A stretch of 64,000 nucleotides of DNA from Clusia tigrina. Lineage: Eukaryota > Arthropoda > Insecta > Diptera > Clusiidae. The position numbers were made by a program, and so were the translations under genes. Below the pieces are notes generated by a model that ran no database searches, was not told the DNA's origin, and saw nothing but the letters and a program-made list of their open reading frames with translations. Below, one piece after another: positions 34,991 to 45,832 of the stretch; the stretch's first letter is position 1; each line of letters opens with the position of its first letter. Location of the stretch: NCBI GenBank assembly GCA_920105625.2, contig OV050030.1:405871034-405935033 (forward strand), read 5' to 3'.

Positions 34991-35910
34991 TACGAGGTGT
35001 GATAAAAAAATAACCGTTATTTTCATCTTTTCGTGAGTTACGTATGTTCGATGTTCGCATTTTTTTATTATGTTGGTACACATGTCTGTTATATATGTTG
35101 GCAATACCAACCATTTTGGATTGTCAGTTTGTTTTTGACAGATAAAGAGGTTAGTCGTGTTTTGGTGTGCTCTTCGATTTTTGTACTATTCGAAAAAATG
35201 GATCAAAGAAACTGTATTCAGTTTTGTGTAAAAAATGAAATTAAATGCGCAAGGACATTTGAAATGTTGACTGTGGCCTTTGGCGAGTCTACTATGAGCA
35301 GAACACAAATTCAGTTGTGGTATAACCGGTTTAAGGAAGGCCGAGAAGATGTCAATGACGATGCTCGTCCTGGTCGCCCGAGTACGTCAACAACCGATGA
35401 AAACATTGACGCAGTGAAGAAAATGATTTTGGATAATCGTCGAATCACTATCAGAGAGGTTGCTGATGATGTTGGCATATCGTTCGGCTCATGCCAAGCA
35501 ATTTTTACGGATGTTTTAGGTATGAAACGTGCGGCAGCGAAGATTGTTCCAAAATTGCTAAATTTTGAGCGAAAACAACGTCGCATGGACATCGCTCAGG
35601 AGCTGTTTTTGGCCAAAAACAAAACCGTTTTCATGCCTCAACCACCGTATTCACCGGACTTGGCCCCCGCTGACTTTTTCCTCTTTCCAAAACTGAAGAC
35701 ACCGATGAAAGGAAAGCGCTTTGCTACGATTGAGGAGATAAAATAAAAATCGAAACAGGAGCTGTAGGCGATACCAAAAAAAGCGTTTCAGAAGTGTTTC
35801 GAGGATTGGAAAAAACGCTGGCATAAGTGTATAATATCTGAGGGGAATTACTTTGAAGGGGCCAAGATAGTTGCTGATGAATAAATTAATACTTTATTTT
35901 TTGATCACAC
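34991..35910 (+). mobile_element. Mariner transposon, internally deleted
   Basis: Starts after TA with TACGAGGTGTGATAAAAAAATA. The right side has TTTTTGATCACAC (35899-35911), the inverted inner part of the same terminus, but the outermost CTCGTA-like bases are missing, so the right end is damaged. Between them is a transposase gene with an in-frame internal deletion. About 920 bp remain of an expected ~1.3 kb. Loss of the outer right terminus means it probably cannot be moved even with transposase supplied elsewhere. Confidence 0.92.
35198..35746 (+). pseudogene. Mariner transposase, in-frame deletion of catalytic core
   Basis: The ATG at 35198 (context cgaaaaaATG) opens a 182-codon frame. 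The first ~140 residues are the bipartite helix-turn-helix DNA-binding part: FCVKNEIKCARTFEMLTVAF, RTQIQLWYNRFKEGREDVND, DARPGRPST, RRITIREVADDVGISFGSC. At the join near 35615 the sequence passes from RRMDIAQEL to FLAKNKTVFMPQPPYSPDLA. The segment holding the first two catalytic aspartates (TGDE and HDNA motifs) is gone and only the third (YSPDL) remains. The frame then ends early at TAA 35744-35746, with further in-line stops to about 35880. The upstream extension of the frame is 5' UTR. The product could at most bind element ends. Confidence 0.92.
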
Positions 35911-35999
35911 AATAACGGGAAGGTTTGGGAACCACTGTCATTCCAAAGAATATCAATTTCAAAATCTCGAAACTGGCCTCTTTCGTGCAGTGATAAGCG

Positions 36000-36180
36000 A
36001 GACTAGTCTCACAATGAGGTGGTCGCAAGTGCATATCCTGCCCAGGCAATGGTCTCGAAATGCTTCTTTCTAAAATGTTTCTTCTTCTAGACGAAGGACT
36101 TACTTCCTAACACTTTTCCACCAAACTCTTGCAGACATAATAGCTTACGATTCAATGTATTATATATGGTAAGCTATTAA
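36000..36180 (+). mobile_element. tRNA-derived SINE, copy F (diverged)
   Basis: GAGACTAGTCTCACAATGAG, then GGTCTCGAAATGCTTCTTTC, CTTCTTCTAGACGAAGGACT and TTATATATGGTAAGCTAT follow the order of the family (tRNA-like head, AATGCTTCTTTCT body, CTCTTCGA box, ATGGTGTAA end). The B box is degraded. Confidence 0.6.
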
Positions 36181-38351
36181 ATTGTGGCCGGAAAAAGTCC
36201 CATTTTACACACTGTGCGGCGTGATGCTTGCCTGCATGTGTAGCTGAGTGCGTAGTGGTATTTGTTTACACACTTCCAAATACACACTCATAGACTCGCA
36301 CATGCTTGTTCTACATGCATTCCAGTTCCGGTATCAAGCGGAGGAGGCATGCAAAATTGCACAATTACATCACAAATGATTAATTTCACTTCGTGCGTAC
36401 CTCGGAATTTTCTTCCGCCGTAATTGGTTTCATTTTTCAATGCCAGCGTTGCAAGCTTCGTAGGCGGGGTCGGCGGCTAATTTTAAAGTAGTGCATAAAA
36501 CGCTGCTTACAACGGTTTCAATTTTGTTTGCATATCTTGAGGCGCTTTTCAGGAGCTCGCTCCTCGAAGGTATGACTTGATTGCTTTTATGCCTGTTTGC
36601 TGTTCAACTAAAAAAGGGCAACGCGGCCTGAGGCGTCAATAGAGACGTACACAACAGGATAAGTGGGGGCCGCCTTTGAGTTGTAGCAATGCGATTAAAA
36701 TGTTACGCTTATTAGTAGCGCAAATTATTGATGAGCATATTTTCCGAGGCATTCGGCAATCTGCCTGGCCATCACACCGGAGCAGAAGTGCCCGGCAATA
36801 AGCATAGGATCGCTCGGCTTACTCCAGCCTAATACACCCCGTACAAGCATGGCAAAAGTTTAGATGTGCTCCATTAATTTAAGCATTGGAGAGCTGGTCT
36901 TGTGGGGTGGGCAGTAAATTTATTGCCGGAAGCCTGCTTTTGGACTTTGTGCACAAGTTGTTTGAACATGCTCGCTCCTGAATTGATTTTTATTGCGAAA
37001 CTTTTGTAATCTGTTTCGCATGCCGCCAGATCCGCCAGAGCCTCCATCAAAAGTCCATTTGTCCGTTTGGGGGGAAAGTTGTAAAAGAGCGCAGCTTTAC
37101 TTTCACAGACAGCGCACCCAGCGGCAAAGTGTGCTCAACAGGGTGGGAGGGGGTGTGTGAATGCATGTTTATATGAGGGTGCTTATGTATTAATGTGTCC
37201 GTGTGTACGTGTGTGTGGGCTGAGGGCACATTTGTTTGGACTCGCATTTAACGCTCTATCGGGCGTTTATTTAATTCAATTTGTTTGGCGGCTTCGCAGT
37301 GTGCGGTTTGTTGTTGGCATGTTCGCTGGTTGTAGGGTCACACCAAACACATAATTAAGCGACTTAATTGGCAATTGAAAAATGCCAACTCAGGCCGGTT
37401 AGCATTTAAGTGGAATTAGAAAGCCAATTTAGAGCCACTGAGTGCCTTCACTTAGGTTTATACTTATTTGCATAGGGAGGGGGTCGAGTCGGCGATGGCG
37501 ATGGCGAAGCCGTTCGATATTGTACGAGTAATTTGCAGGAAAATATTTGACTTTTGGTGATGGCTTCATTTGGACATCGACGGTTTTGCATATTACAAAG
37601 AGGCAGTAACTGTAGTTTTATTTTTAGCATACATTATGGAAAACCTCGAGCTAAAATATAGACAAACTCCTGCGACATGCGAAACCAAAAGCACCAACTT
37701 CCAAAGCTATATTAAAATACCACCTGTCGTAAGGGATATAGAAATAATTATTTCCTGCCTTAAGAGAGATGATAATTAGTCATCACGTCAAGTTTTGGAG
37801 ATCATGGCATTTTAGTACAGGTCTTTGCAAGCAGTGGAAAATGAACATACATTCAGTCTAAAGGAAAGATCGCTATCGAACATAAGAGAATATTAAAGAT
37901 GACTGTGAGTCCAAAGATATGCTATTAATATCTCCAACAACGTAGTAGTCGCCAAAGAAACTGCAGCGAATGAAGGAGAATACATCCACCAATGGGGACA
38001 TTAGCGAAGTTATCTGAAATTAAACCTACATTGGACCTCACAGACGCCAACAGTGAACTTTTTAATAGATACCCCATAGAATATATAAGGCAGAAAACGC
38101 CTGCTTCAGTGTGGTAAACTTTATTAAGATATATTCCAAAGAATCCATCAAAGAAGAAGCCACCAGTTTACTCTAAGACAGTAGCGAATCAGGAAGCGGC
38201 TCATAGTCCCTCAAACCCTCCTCACTTTCAAAGGAAAATTTTTCTGCAAATTATTGTAAAGATAAACACTGCCTGCCTAAATAGAACCAAGAGACCCACG
38301 GTATGCTGGGCAGCTGAATTTTTGAAGAAGCTGAATATGTGGAGTTTGGTT
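36181..38351. other. Unique GC-richer island
   Basis: 36190-37480 is the longest transposon-free, comparatively GC-rich stretch in the window, with GT-rich runs (37140-37225) and many Drosophila-like non-coding words, but no convincing coding frame. It is the best candidate for host regulatory DNA. 37560-38350 is AT-rich and unrecognised. Confidence 0.45.
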
Positions 38352-38522
38352 TCTTCGTGAATTGTTGAGTCGCTTATATACTCGTACTTCTTGTATACCA
38401 GGACTTCCACTAGACTTTGAACGCAGTTACGCATGCCTTCTCGCGTGTGTATGTTTAGGGGTTGAAATTGACGCTTACCCTAAAACTATCAACCAATCAG
38501 ATGGCGTGTTGATTTCGTAACA
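38352..38522 (-). mobile_element. LTR fragment (family of the 49261-50013 solo LTR)
   Basis: GTCGCTTATATACTCGTACT, then CAGGACTTCCACTAG, TTTGAACGCAG, CCTTCTCGCGTGTGTATG and TAAAACTATCAACCAATCAG align closely with 49866-50013. The sequence ends GATTTCGTAACA at 38522 and is followed by GTAT. Only the terminal ~170 bp including the TATA region are present. Confidence 0.85.
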
Positions 38523-40999
38523 GTATTGTCTTCTATAGGAAATATTATACGTTTGAGTACCAGGGTCTCTCTTTTGACATCAAACGAGCTCGTTCTCAAA
38601 CAAATTAAGTTCTTATGTTGCCATATCTTCAGCTCGAGTACAATGAAGGCGGGCAGTTCTACTCCTTGAACTGAAAGTGGGTGAGACCAAACTACTGGTT
38701 ATAAAACCTCATATACAACGTAATTATCACACATACAGATATAAAAAAATATGGATTAAAATATATATTATATATAGCTTGAGAAGTATGTTAGGAAATT
38801 GTGAAGTTTTGAATGAGAAAGCGGGCTTAGAAAAGTGGGTGTGTTTACTCATATATTACTAATATAAACATAGTTTGCGACCTTATAATCTAAATTTAGT
38901 GGGAAAATGGACTGAAAGTTTTCAAAAATAATTATAATAATGTATAAAAATATCCAAAATCTACGAGTACATAAAGGAAATATTTCTCTCAAACTCCCGT
39001 ATATATCAGGGGAAATTTTGAGTCATGTGGAAATTATGTGAAGATTCCTCTCAGTTCAAGTTATTTACATTATATTAAGTAAACTGTGTCAAATTCAGAG
39101 GGTTGAGTGCCCTCTACCAACTTCTTTAAAGCATTGGGGAAAGAAACATAAAAATCCTATTCTATACGACTGTTTTCTCGAAAGATACTCGTATAGCAAG
39201 TACAACAAAGGAGTTGCCCTTCGAAAGGTTTTATATGTATTTAGTGCAATTTTTCCTAAGGAGTTGTGGATTGCTTTATGCCAGTACACTGGTGTGTGGA
39301 GCTGATAGTTACGAATCATTTGCCTTGGAACTCATAATACTAACTACATAATACTCGTAAAACATTTTTTATTTCATATTCCCATTCTAGCAATACCTTA
39401 TATGGCCATTTGATGGCTCTTCCACGTTCCCAGCTGTCGGTGACATTCATTCTTCTGTGGCACAGCATACATTTTTATTGATAGCATGTGCGCCGGATAG
39501 AGACGTGCTTGTTGGCTTCTTGTCGCAACTGATGCAGAGATCTTCGACCAGCTTTGATGGATTTCGCAATGGAAAGCCACCATAAAGTGACACAAAGTAA
39601 AGTAGCCTGCCTGGTCAATCGTATTTTCCTTTGATGACTGGTTCTGTGCAAATGTGCTTTGAAAGTGACGAGCAAATGCTGACTACCGACTGCTCAGACT
39701 AGGACAGCTTTAATCCTGTACGGTGCTTTAAAATTTGTTGTAATACGACTATGTGAGTGAGTGTGTGTGTTAATGTGACTGTGTGCGAAATACAGACGTG
39801 CTTATACAAACAAACAGGGGAAACTTAATAGTAATAATAACACGAATATGTCAGTTCCTTGATGTGAGTGTGGTCATGAATATGAAAATAGCAATAACAA
39901 GTCCAAGGAAGACAAACAGACCCACACACACACGCACACACACACAGACAAAACAAACTCACACACACATATCTCCACACCAACAAAAACACATGTACAC
40001 ACCGCCAGACTGACTTTAATACGCAAATAAAATAATGAAATGTGCCCGGGGGCACGTGTGTTTGTGCATTTGTATTTCGATTTGTTTGTGTATTGGCGTT
40101 TGTGCTGGTGTTGGTGTGGGTGTCGATGCCGGTGTTTGGAGCGCGTGAGTTTGTAAACAAAATTTATACGCCAATACCACTAAAAACATTTATTTTATTG
40201 ACTGCCATAAAAGCAAAGTAAAAAATATAAACAAGCGGAGAGCAGGGGAGTCACAGCGCCCGCAAAGGTGGCGGCAAACAATGAAGGCATGCAATGGGCA
40301 TTTGGCATGTTTTCAGGGTGGAGGCGGCGATGCCATCACGGAGTTGTGTGGGCTGGGATGGCCTAGGGTGGTGTGTTGAAAAGCGCACTCACAGACTTGT
40401 TCTTGAAAGCGCAACTCGGGGGAATGGCGGCCATAAGTTTTGTGGCTAGTTTGCCGCATTGAAGTGCGGGGGAGTGGTTCAGTGAGTTGTGGAGTGGAGT
40501 AGAGTGGGATGTAGAGGGACCGTGGATAGCGCGATTTGTCTGTTTACGTATGAATTATTAAATATTCATTTACGATTAAGCAGAAAAGTGTGAGTGAGAT
40601 GAAAGCGTGTATGTGGGTGTTTTGGCCGAACAAGTCAACTTTTCCCCCACACTGCAGTATGTTGGAGGGGTGTACATTTATTAGCTTGCGGGTTGCTGGT
40701 ATTTTATGGTTGTAAGTACGGTTTTATTACTTAAGAGATTTATGGATATTAGCTGTAGAGATTGGGAACATGCGGTTGTTGCGAGTGTATTATTTGTGCA
40801 TATCTCTCGGGTTTTTGTGCTTGTTTTTGACTTGGTTTCTTTTTATTATTCCCATCATTGTGTGTACAACTTTTAACCAATGCACCGCAACGATTTTAAG
40901 ACGTAAATATTTGGTTCTTAGTTGCAATTTGTTTTTAATGACTGTTGAAACTAATTTTGCCTCATTGATCAAAAAATAATGGTGCTGAATTTCAAACTC
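38523..40999. other. Unique DNA with CA/GT repeats
   Basis: CA-rich tracts at 39925-39995 and complementary GT-rich DNA at 40055-40135. 40200-40700 is GC-rich and transposon-free. No gene is recognised; the 111- and 76-codon frames at 39783-40160 come from the repeats. Confidence 0.45.
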
Positions 41000-43008
41000 A
41001 ATGTGATGAGTTTCATTGTCATTGTCACATTTATTATCAGTATCAGTACCATTCCTATTGTAACTGCAAATCTAATTACCATTAGCATTGTAATAGTTAT
41101 TATTTCTTTCATTATGATTCCCTTCTATGCCATTATGATTCCCATTACCATTGTTAGTGTTTCTATTGCTATTAGAATCAGAATTGTTAACACCTAAATT
41201 ATTGTCATTATCATTACCATTAGCATTACCATTATCGATGCCATTTTCGTTGTTGTCATTACCATTACCAATATAAATATCATTCATTTCTCAATGTCTT
41301 TTGGGTGATTTCTATAAACTTCATTACAAAAACAACTGCAATTATAATTATCATTACAATTACCATTGGCATTTATATTACTATTGCAATTATAATTTTT
41401 CTTACTTTCACAGGTTATTGTCATTACCATTATCAATGACGTTATTATTGACATTGTCATTATTACAACTATCAACATTGTAATTGTCACTAGCAAAATC
41501 AATGTCATTACAATCATTACATCATTATTAGATTGGTCACAGGTTCAAATCCCGCCACGGGCTTGGTCACCAAAATGCTTCTTTCCATAAAATCATTTTC
41601 TCTTCGAATCGAAAGCCTCTGCAGCTAGTACTCATTCCCCCAACACCTTGCACTCATAATTAATTATGGTGTAACGTATAATAATAATAATAATAATAGA
41701 TTGTTCCGGAAAAAAAAATCATTACAATCAGTTTCATTAACTCAACAGCTGTCGTTATTGTTATCACTGCAGTTGTTATTGTCATTTATATTTACTTTGT
41801 AATTATCATTTTTATTTCTATTATTAATAGTTTCATATTAACATCAATGAGCATAGTAACTAGCAATCCCATATTATTGATATATGATCAACATTATAAT
41901 TACCATTGTAATAATCTCTATCATTGTTTTTGTGATTACTATGATTACTAACAGTTTCATTATCATAAGAACTCTCTGTATTACCATTGCAATAATTATT
42001 CCCTTTTATATTGTCATTGTAATTGTTGTTATTATTGCTTAGACCACTTTAATTACCATTACCACCAGCATTGTCACGAACAATCACATATTATTGATAT
42101 ATAATCCAAATTATAATTACCATTGTAATGATCTCTACCACTGTCATTGCGATTACTATGATTACTATCAGTTTCATTATCATAACAACTCTCTGTATTA
42201 CCATTGTATTACCATTACAACTCTCTGTATTACCATTGTAATAATTATTCTCATTTATATTGTCATTGTAATTATCATTTTTACTTCTTAGACCTTTTTA
42301 ATTACCATTACCATAATAATCTATATCATTGTTATTGTGATTACTATGATTACTGTAAGTTTCATTATCATAACAACTCTCTGTATTACCACTGCAATAA
42401 TTATTCTCATTTATATTGTCATTGTAATTGTCGTTGTTATTGCTTAGACCACTTTATTTACCATTACCACCAACATTGTCACTATAAATCACATTATATT
42501 GATATATAATCAACATTATTATTAGCATTGTAATAATCTCTATCATTGTTATTGTGATTACTAGGATAACTATCGGCTTCATTATCGTATCATTACAAAA
42601 ATAATTAATATTACAATTATTATTAGCATTACCATGGATTTAGTAATTAACTTTACCATAAGAATTGTCATTATAAATGTAATAAACTATAATTGTCACA
42701 ACCTTTCTCAACATATTTGTTCTTATAATTGTAATTCTCATAGTCAGTACCATTGACACTACAATTGTTATTATCCTATTACCACTAGCCTTTACCACTC
42801 AAATTGTCACAACCATCTTCCAATTAACATTGCCATTGTTACAGTAATTAGAAATCTTATATTTATTATCATGTCAATTAATATTACCATTGTTGTTATC
42901 ATAGTTTTTGTCTGTAACATTACTATTGTCATTACCATTGCCAATATCACGGTCATTCCTATTGTCATTTTTCTTCACAATGCTCATGGTCACAATTATC
43001 ATGGTCAA
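41000..43008. repeat. Cryptically simple ATTACC/ATTGTA-type repeat field
   Basis: About 2 kb composed almost entirely of shuffled ATT, ACC, GTA and TTG words (ATTACCATTGTAATAATTAT and relatives). It has a degenerate higher-order period of about 200 bp between 41830 and 42700. Landmarks are ATATTATTGATATATAAT near 41872, 42088 and 42490; CTCTATCATTG-like words near 41920, 42132, 42322 and 42540; and AACTCTCTGTATTACCA near 41969, 42189 and 42377. Asn- and Ile-rich frames on both strands are artefacts of this composition. A SINE copy sits inside it and another abuts its right end. Confidence 0.9.
41525..41702 (+). mobile_element. tRNA-derived SINE, copy A
   Basis: Begins with an intact B box (GGTTCAAATCC at 41543); the A-box side is missing or lost in simple sequence. 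The body follows: ACCAAAATGCTTCTTTCC, ATCATTTTCTCTTCGAATCG, AAAGCCTCTGCAGCTAGTAC, TCATTCCCCCAACACCTTGC. The 3' end is TAATTATGGTGTAACGTATA, followed by (ATA/TAA)n. This copy is closest to the apparent consensus. Confidence 0.85.
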
Positions 43009-43146
43009 CTTATTTATCTTTCGATTCGAAGAGAAAAAGATTTTATAGAAAGAAGCATTTTGGAGACCAAGCCCGTGACAGGAATTGAACCCTCGGGGAG
43101 TGAGTCTACCATGCTTACCACTAGACAAGAGGGCGGCTTATCTCAA
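43009..43146 (-). mobile_element. tRNA-derived SINE, copy B (best head)
   Basis: On the minus strand the head reads AGCCGCCCTCTTGTCTAGTG, GTAAGCATGGTAGACTCA, then a B box GGGTTCAATTCC and CACGGGCTTGGTCTCCAAAA. TGTCTAGTGGTAAGCAT resembles a polymerase III A box, and the A-to-B spacing (about 30 bp) is that of a tRNA. The body AATGCTTCTTTCTATAAAAT and TTTTTCTCTTCGAATCGAAA follows, and the copy is truncated soon after. Confidence 0.85.
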
Positions 43147-44334
43147 TTATTATTTTCTAAATCATCATTATATGTACAAAACTGGGTGGGAATTTAGAGC
43201 CGTGATGAGGAGACAAATTTGGCATATGTACAAGTGTCCAGAATGAATCTTCTAAGCAAGATTTGCATCTGAACCCACTTCTTACATAATCTGGCACTTT
43301 CGTGCGATTTCTCTTCGCATGCTTAAAGGGAGGAAAAGCCAATCCGAAAATTGCATTTGTGTGACACAATTCTCACTGCTGAACGGGTTCCATTTATCAA
43401 TTGCATTTTTTGCGAATTCCTTCTAAAAAAATTTTTAGTTGTATTTTTCTCACTGCTCCAACATAAAATCCTTTGATACAAATGAAAAATAGCACCTTCA
43501 TAACAATTTTTTCACAATTTTCTAGCAGCAAATAAATCAACATTTTTGGCATTTTATAAGCTGCTGGATGTGTGCAACCGTTGTCAGCTGTCGTTGTGGG
43601 TTATTTCACAAGTTTAGTTAGAACAACAATATTGTTATTTATTTGTTTTTTTATTTAAACTCCACGTCGAAATAGTGTGCAGTTATTTTAGTAAAGTGTT
43701 TTCACGCTCTCGGGTGCAGGAGGTGGGGATTAACGACAGTTGTCATTTGAGGTCTAATCTTAACTACCGAGTGATGTCGGTCTTCTTAGACTGTGAGCGA
43801 TAATTATGCATTGGACTTCCTAACCACTTATTTTAGTCTTAATAAAACGCCGCTTGGTTGGGTTTCGATTTAGGCTCAATCCAAAAAAAAGCATATTTAT
43901 GTGAATTGTATTTTGGAGGTCTCCAGTGATGTATTAGAATCACTCCGAAATTTAAATAGAAAATTATAAAACAGCATATTCATTTGAATTGTATTTTGTG
44001 GCTCTGGAGTGATTTATGGGAACTCCGTCGAGAGCATTATGAAAAAGTTTATCAGAACACTTTAAAGTGCACCCACAAGTTAAGTGAGCTTTACAAACAC
44101 ACATCTTTATTCAGGTCCTTTCCAGCGTATGCTAGAAAGGATTGTCATTGGAATGGCTAGTTCACTACGCATTCTCCTTTATAACTATCCAGATATAATA
44201 ATTTGTTATCTAAGCTAATTTTCGTACCAACTTATTTTAGAGTCCTAGTCTCTTTCCACCTCTGACACTCACCTAACACTGAGAGACTCCGATCCACAAT
44301 CAAATGTTTTATTTCTGCAATGTTTTGGAGGAAG
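43147..44334. other. No gene seen; degenerate duplication
   Basis: A degenerate duplication of about 90 bp at 43885-44030 (GTGAATTGTATTTTGGAGGT versus TTGAATTGTATTTTGTGGCT). Otherwise unrecognised AT-rich DNA. Confidence 0.45.
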
Positions 44335-44482
44335 CAGAACTGTTAAATATGGCTTCGGAATCGATGAGAAAACTATGTAGAAAGAAGCATTCGGAGACCA
44401 TATCACGGTCAGAATTCGAAATAACAACTCCACCACTGTTAGTCTAGTATGATTACGACTGGACTACACTGGAGGCCGGCTG
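44335..44482 (-). mobile_element. tRNA-derived SINE, copy C
   Basis: On the minus strand, GCCGGCCTCCAGTGTAGTCC, a degraded head, ATTTCGAATTCTGACCGTGA at the B-box position, GGTCTCCGAATGCTTCTTTC, then TTTTCTCATCGATTCCGAAG. The 3' half is missing. Confidence 0.7.
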
Positions 44483-44882
44483 AGTTGTTTGTTTTATTTA
44501 CGATTTTTATTGGATTTTTGAAACTGATCTGCAGATAGTCATCAATGAGTACCTTCACTATTTTATCCCATCGTCAAACTTTCTGTATCCAATTAGTTTG
44601 CATATTTTACGATATCAACACTATTTCTGGTCGTTGTGGAATATTTCCACAGAGGATTTATTGTATTGTTGTTTAGTCGAAGGAATCCCAGTTTTGTGTA
44701 ATTGAAGCTCCTGCCTCTCTCTGCAAGAAATACATAAGTAATTCCCAAAAGGAGTCTTTGTTTTATATTTTTTCTTATATCTTCACTTGACTTCCCTTTT
44801 AGCATGAAGCTCGAACCGCTTTGGACTTCATTTCGAATGAAACGGTATCAATGCTAAGCACATATTTTCCACTCCACTCATT

Positions 44883-45062
44883 GCATTCTTATTCTTCTTG
44901 ATAGTTTCGTGGCAAATGTTGGTATTATTTTCCTGCAGCTTCTCTTTTGCATCCATGTATGCATTCTTATTCTTCTTGATAGTTTCGTGGTAATTGTTAT
45001 AAGTGGTATTATTGTAAGAGGTTTTATCCTACAGCTTCTCTTTTGCATCCATGTATGCTTTC
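44883..45062. repeat. Two-copy tandem duplication (80-96 bp)
   Basis: GCATTCTTATTCTTCTTGAT recurs at 44884 and 44963, and CTTCTCTTTTGCATCCATGT at 44940 and 45036; the second unit is longer by an internal insertion. Confidence 0.88.
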
Positions 45063-45304
45063 TTATGATTTATGTGAGCCTGCAATTGTCACAGGATGGT
45101 GTTGGATTTGTTATGAAGCTCTATTAGTAATATTTCTGTGGTCATCACTGGTTTAGTTTCCAGGTCATCAAGTTCTTCAAGTCTACTTCAATTGTATCCT
45201 CTACGAACCCATTATGTATTATAATTTGCTTCCCACTATCATGCTTAAAGTGGTTTTGCATTGGGTGGTAATAAAATAAATCTTCAAAACTTTAAAGAAT
45301 AAAA

Positions 45305-45632
45305 TATATTGATTTATTTATTATATCCCGCCAGAAGAATTGGAGTTTATACGTATGATTTCTGTCGCGGCTGCAGAAATGAGGACGAACTGGAAACGGT
45401 GCAGCACACCTTCTGTACATGTCCAGCTTTTGCTAGAAATAGAGAACATTTACTAGGGTCCCACTTCTTAACAAATATAGATTATCTATACCTTCTACGC
45501 TTTATTTAAAGCTCAGATTTGTTCAATATGAAGGGAGGAGCGCAGCCACCGCGGCTCGCAATGAACCCCACTGGTGGTCTAAGTGGAATCACTGCTTTCT
45601 AGGTGATGCAGCTGCCTAACTTAACCTCACTA
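45305..45632 (+). mobile_element. LOA/Lian-type LINE C-terminal fragment
   Basis: An uninterrupted short frame carries YDFCRGCRNEDELETV, then QHTFCTCPAFARNREHLLG, a well-preserved C-x2-C-x10-H-x4-C knuckle. It closely parallels the C-terminus of the element at 24384-26333 and continues into the same 3' untranslated words (GGTGATGCAGCTGCCTAACT) before ending near CACTACCTATT. A SINE on the opposite strand starts where the fragment stops. Confidence 0.85.
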
Positions 45633-45832
45633 CCTATTATATCTTATGCCAAAATGAACGATGTCTGCAAAGGTTTGGGAGAATGAGTAGCAGCAACTAA
45701 GGTCCTCGATTCAAAGATAAAAAGATGTAGAAAGAAGCATTTCGAAGCCATGTCCTGTGCAGGATTCGAACACTGGACCCCATGACTGTGAGACTAGCAT
45801 GCTTACCGAAAGATCACGGAGGCCGACGAATA
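45630..45832 (-). mobile_element. tRNA-derived SINE, copy D (near full length)
   Basis: On the minus strand, GTCGGCCTCCGTGATCTTTC, GGTAAGCATGCTAGTCTCAC, GTGTTCGAATCCTGCACAGG (B box), GGCTTCGAAATGCTTCTTTC, TACATCTTTTTATCTTTGAA, then TCATTCTCCCAAACCTTTGC, ending near TTTTGGCATAAGATATAATA. Head, body and 3' end are all present, giving a full length of about 200 bp. Confidence 0.85.

Noticed and set aside
40979..42509. Asn-rich and Ile/Tyr-rich frames on both strands
   Set aside because: Generated by ATT/ACC simple-sequence words; the same words are open in several frames at once.
43009..43146. A functional tRNA gene
   Set aside because: The head has A- and B-box sequences but no proper acceptor or anticodon stem pairing, and it continues into a repeated body shared with other copies, so it is a SINE.
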